NCBI GenBank assembly: GCA_026390735.1
Contig: JAPLFJ010000003.1
Coordinates: 1 to 64,000 of the forward strand
Origin: Ignavibacteriota bacterium
GTDB lineage: Bacteria > Bacteroidota > Ignavibacteria > Tepidaquicellales > Tepidaquicellaceae
Length of the DNA: 64,000 nt
Direction of reading: 5' to 3'
Part shown: piece after piece, positions 61,180 through 64,000 of the stretch
How positions within the stretch are numbered: position 1 is the stretch's first letter
Layout: every line of letters starts with the position of its first letter
Position numbers and translations under genes: made by a program
The notes under the pieces: generated by a model
The model's database searches: none
Seen by the model: only the letters and a program-made list of their open reading frames with translations
Told to the model about the DNA's origin: nothing

Positions 61180-62106
61180 ATGAGTGTAATAGAAATTAAT
61201 TCATTAACGAAACACTTTTCGGGCAAGAAATTCTCGGGAGAGAAAATCAAAGCACTCGAGAAAGTTTCGTTCAATGTAGGTAACGGAGAAATCTTCGGGC
61301 TTCTTGGTCCGAACGGCGCAGGAAAAACCACGCTGGTAAAGATACTTCTCGGAATTACGTTTGCTACAGAAGGTACGGCAAAACTTTTTGACAAGCCCGT
61401 AACGAACGTAAGCGTTAAGAAAAAAGTCGGATACCTTCCTGAAAATCACAGGTTCCCGAATTACTTAACAGGCGAACAGGTGATAGATTACTTCGGCAAG
61501 TTAAGCGGACTTAAGAAATCTGACCTCGACAAGACAACGTATAAATACCTGAAGATGGTAGGTATGGATGAATGGGGCACAACGAAGATAAAGAAATATT
61601 CAAAAGGTATGATGCAGAGACTTGGACTTGCACAGGCAATGATAAGTAATCCTGATTTGATTTTCCTGGATGAACCTACAGACGGTGTTGACCCGATTGG
61701 CAGAAAAGAAATCCGTGATGTACTGCTTGACCTTAAGAGTCAGGGCAAGACAATATTCCTGAACTCGCATCTGTTGAGCGAAATAGAATTAATCTGCGAC
61801 AAGGTTGCAATACTGAACAAAGGTGAACTGGTAAAGGTTGGAAGCGTTGAAGACATAACGAGTACGGGAAACAAGTATATATTCACGACGGGAGATTTAC
61901 CCGAAGAAATAATGAATAAAGTTTTATCGGAATACAAAGGTACACTGCACGGAAAGAATGAATTTGAATGTACAATCAACACACTTGAAGAAGTGAACGT
62001 GATTGTCGATTATCTGCGTTCACAAAAGATATTAATTCACGGCTTCAGCAAAGAGAAGAATTCGCTTGAAAGTATGTTTATTAACTTAATTGAACAAAAG
62101 AATTAG
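61180..62106 (+). CDS. ABC transporter ATP-binding protein
   Basis: A 308-residue ATPase of the ABC-2/NatA type. Walker A GPNGAGKTT at about residue 46, Q-loop near KKVGYLPENH, signature YSKGMMQRLGLAQAM, Walker B LIFLDEPTDGVDP, and switch-His NSHLLSEIE. A C-terminal regulatory extension of about 90 residues follows the domain. It forms a transporter with the permease gene that starts nine bases downstream. Substrate is unknown. Confidence 0.95.
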   Translation: MSVIEINSLTKHFSGKKFSGEKIKALEKVSFNVGNGEIFGLLGPNGAGKTTLVKILLGITFATEGTAKLFDKPVTNVSVKKKVGYLPENHRFPNYLTGEQVIDYFGKLSGLKKSDLDKTTYKYLKMVGMDEWGTTKIKKYSKGMMQRLGLAQAMISNPDLIFLDEPTDGVDPIGRKEIRDVLLDLKSQGKTIFLNSHLLSEIELICDKVAILNKGELVKVGSVEDITSTGNKYIFTTGDLPEEIMNKVLSEYKGTLHGKNEFECTINTLEEVNVIVDYLRSQKILIHGFSKEKNSLESMFINLIEQKN

Positions 62107-62110
62107 GAGG
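62105..62110 (+). promoter_or_regulatory. Shine-Dalgarno sequence (AGGAGG), unusual in this window
   Basis: AGGAGG lies five bases before the ATG at 62116. Nearly every other start in the window lacks a recognisable Shine-Dalgarno, so this site stands out and supports the start at 62116. Confidence 0.75.
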
Positions 62111-62115
62111 ACATT

Positions 62116-62943
62116 ATGGTATTGTACGCATTTATAAAAGGAGTATTCAGGGAAGCTTTAGCAAAAAGAATATTGATAACGATATTCGGTTTCTTTTCTG
62201 TATTAATAGTGTTGTTTGTGTTTGCTATAACAAATTCGACTGTTGAAGGATTACAGTTAATGCTGGAATCGGGCAGTGCTGGCGGGCTTAAAGAAGCAGT
62301 ACTGACTTTTGAGTCATACATTGTTTCAGGGATTCCGATGTTTATGCTTGTAGCTTCGATGTTAATAATAACATCTTCATTCATTCCCGATATGTTAAAG
62401 AAGGGGCATATAGATTTATTGTTATCAAAACCCATATCGAGGACTAAGATTGTTATCGGACATTTTCTTGCAGGAACATTGCTTGTACTCGTATCATTTA
62501 CGTTTTTACTGGGAAGCATATGGATTCTTGTATCCGCAAAAACAGGATACTGGAACGTATCATTCCTTTATTCGATACTCTGGTTCACGGCAATATTTTC
62601 AATATTGTATTCAGCAGTGATGTTAATCGGATTTTTATCAAGAAGCACGATTCTTACAATTATGATAAACATGCTTTTGTTTTTCCCGACAACATTCTTA
62701 CTGTACCTTGCTAACACATATTTTCAGAGCGACCAGAAAGGAATAGTATTCGGACCTGTAGCAGAGGCACTGTTAAAGTTTTTCTACAACATATTACCGA
62801 AGGCCTGGGATTTGCAGGATGTATGCGCACAGTACGTTACGCAGACCCCTGTTACGAACACTATGCCGATAATATCATCTGTGCTGTTTATGTGCGTGAT
62901 GCTGTCATTGAATATCTGGTATTTCAACAAAAAAGATTATTAA
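62116..62943 (+). CDS. ABC transporter permease (ABC-2 type)
   Basis: A 275-residue membrane protein with six hydrophobic helices. It has the N-terminal amphipathic start FIKGVFREALAKR, a first helix from about 20, and a cytoplasmic ISRTKIVIGHFL coupling segment, as in ABC-2/NosY-type permeases. It begins nine bases after the ATPase stop, behind a strong Shine-Dalgarno. Together they form an exporter or gliding-type ABC pair; the substrate is not identified. Confidence 0.9.
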   Translation: MVLYAFIKGVFREALAKRILITIFGFFSVLIVLFVFAITNSTVEGLQLMLESGSAGGLKEAVLTFESYIVSGIPMFMLVASMLIITSSFIPDMLKKGHIDLLLSKPISRTKIVIGHFLAGTLLVLVSFTFLLGSIWILVSAKTGYWNVSFLYSILWFTAIFSILYSAVMLIGFLSRSTILTIMINMLLFFPTTFLLYLANTYFQSDQKGIVFGPVAEALLKFFYNILPKAWDLQDVCAQYVTQTPVTNTMPIISSVLFMCVMLSLNIWYFNKKDY

Positions 62944-62961
62944 TAATTTATTAATACTGCG

Positions 62962-64000
62962 ATGAAGAAGTTTTCTTACAGGACATTAATTTTAACGGTT
63001 ATAGTTTTCTCTGCATTCTCGTGCAGCAATAAACCTTCGAGCGAAAAATTACCGATGTCAGTAAAAGCTTCTTTTAACCTTCTGCCAGAGAAGCCGCAGT
63101 TTGTTATGTACGTTAACTTCAAGTACCTGAGGACAACTGATTTCTGGAAGGAAAATATTTCCGATTCCATATTCAGCGCCGAGAACACTTTCGGGAGTAT
63201 ACTGAATGTGTTTAAGTCAGCAACAGGTGCAACTATCTCAGACGGTCTTGACGAAATCTTCTTCGCGAACTCGTGGACGGGTGAGAATGCTATAGTTATG
63301 AAAGGTTCTTTTGACAGGAATAAGATAACAAACTACCTTGGCAACGATACTGTGTTCAGAAAGACAGACGACAAAAAAGGTTTTATTTACTACACACACA
63401 TTCCGAGCAATACGATGTTTTTCCTGAAGGACAATTTCACACTCTGTGCAAGCAATTATCAGGAACAGTTAAGCAGAATGAAAGACATACCGGACACTTC
63501 CAGCACGGGACTTATTAACAACCAGGAACTGATGACTGCAATAAATGCAATAATGTATAAAGAAAGCCTGTGGCTTGTTTCAACAGAGAAGACATTCATA
63601 AGGGGAATATTTGCAAACTTTACTGATATGAAATCAGGGAAGAAATTTGACAAGTCCGGGAGTAATGCAGATTCTTTATTAAGCACACAACCGGATTCAC
63701 TTAGCAAAAGCGACGACATAATCACAAACAGGCTTTTCGAGAAGGTAAGTTCTATATCGCTGAATGCAAAGATGAAGAATGAACTTGACCTTGTACTTCA
63801 GTTTGAGTGTATGGACAGTGACGCCGCTGCTTACGTGGATAAATTGTTTAACGGGATTATTGGTCTGGCAAAAATATCTTCAGCAGGCAAAAAGGACAAG
63901 AAAGACGAAGCCTTTGATAAAGTACTGAACGACATCAGCGTAAGAAGGTTTGATAACGCAGTACTCGTAAGTGCAAGAATTAACAGCGAAAACATAAAAG
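62962..64000 (+). CDS. Lipoprotein of unknown function (cut by window end)
   Basis: The frame is open from the ATG at 62962 to the right edge (346 complete codons). The signal peptide ends FSAFSC, giving a lipidated Cys at about residue 19. The mature part has FNLLPEKPQFVMYVNFKYLR, VFRKTDDKKGF and SLNAKMKNELDLVLQFECMD, with no recognised motif. It resembles DUF3352-like or similar large bacterial lipoproteins only in general shape. It follows the ABC permease by 18 bases and could be a partner of that transporter. Confidence 0.75.
   Translation, partial: MKKFSYRTLILTVIVFSAFSCSNKPSSEKLPMSVKASFNLLPEKPQFVMYVNFKYLRTTDFWKENISDSIFSAENTFGSILNVFKSATGATISDGLDEIFFANSWTGENAIVMKGSFDRNKITNYLGNDTVFRKTDDKKGFIYYTHIPSNTMFFLKDNFTLCASNYQEQLSRMKDIPDTSSTGLINNQELMTAINAIMYKESLWLVSTEKTFIRGIFANFTDMKSGKKFDKSGSNADSLLSTQPDSLSKSDDIITNRLFEKVSSISLNAKMKNELDLVLQFECMDSDAAAYVDKLFNGIIGLAKISSAGKKDKKDEAFDKVLNDISVRRFDNAVLVSARINSENIK

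Overview
The window is one AT-rich chromosomal stretch from a bacterium of the Bacteroidota/Chlorobiota group, most likely an Ignavibacteria-like lineage. Three things point there. Ten genes encode secreted proteins with (intact or damaged) type IX secretion (T9SS) C-terminal sorting domains of the 'QNYPNPFNP' kind. Several families typical of that group occur (DUF4249, DUF4783, DUF5683, DUF6266-like, S46 peptidase, SDR-type threonine dehydrogenase, FolE2). Translation starts mostly lack Shine-Dalgarno sequences, and several promoters fit the Bacteroidota pattern TTG-N19/20-TAnnTTTG.

Layout. 1-200: probable tail of an insertion sequence and a palindromic repeat. 0.2-8.3 kb: small secreted proteins, a metallophosphoesterase, a lipoprotein, and a TonB-dependent receptor overlapping a DUF4249 lipoprotein. 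8.3-14.3 kb (minus): a three-gene unit of DUF4783 protein, a very large NtrY-like histidine kinase and an Ig-like lipoprotein. 14.6-16.3 kb: tRNA-Met, rpmG (L33, 59 aa), a Nudix hydrolase and folE2. 16.3-20.3 kb (minus): HAD phosphatase, gpmA, thioredoxin-like protein, an acidic protein, cdsA and a CPBP protease. 20.4-31 kb: site-2 protease, MFS exporter, glgA, Rieske protein, a metalloprotease with a T9SS signal, an ABC membrane domain without an ATPase, DUF4395 and a YgjV-like protein. 31-39 kb (minus): DMT transporter, threonine dehydrogenase, glycogen phosphorylase, a helical-repeat protein and an S46 peptidase. 39-43.7 kb: a T9SS protein, a DUF6266-like protein, an unusual 855-bp gene-poor region and a second helical-repeat paralogue.

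43.9-56.6 kb is a same-strand array of eight secreted proteins. Most consist of Asp-box (Ycf48/BNR-like) propeller repeats between a nearly constant signal peptide and a nearly constant T9SS sorting domain. Ends are conserved at DNA level while middles differ, and one end-to-start junction is duplicated with no differences I could find. Two sorting domains are broken by deletion or by a palindromic repeat, and one carries a 21-bp in-frame palindromic insertion. This looks like a cassette array remodelled by recombination and small mobile palindromes. 56.8-64 kb returns to housekeeping: a lipoprotein, secG, DUF5683, asnS, a NYN nuclease, an HD protein, an ABC ATPase/permease pair, and a lipoprotein cut by the window edge.

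The best candidates for something undescribed are the T9SS cassette array with its palindromic insertions, and the region 41401-41710. That region has a consensus promoter, a hairpin, and an 11-bp phased tandem repeat (core TGGCGCA) with no recognisable gene.
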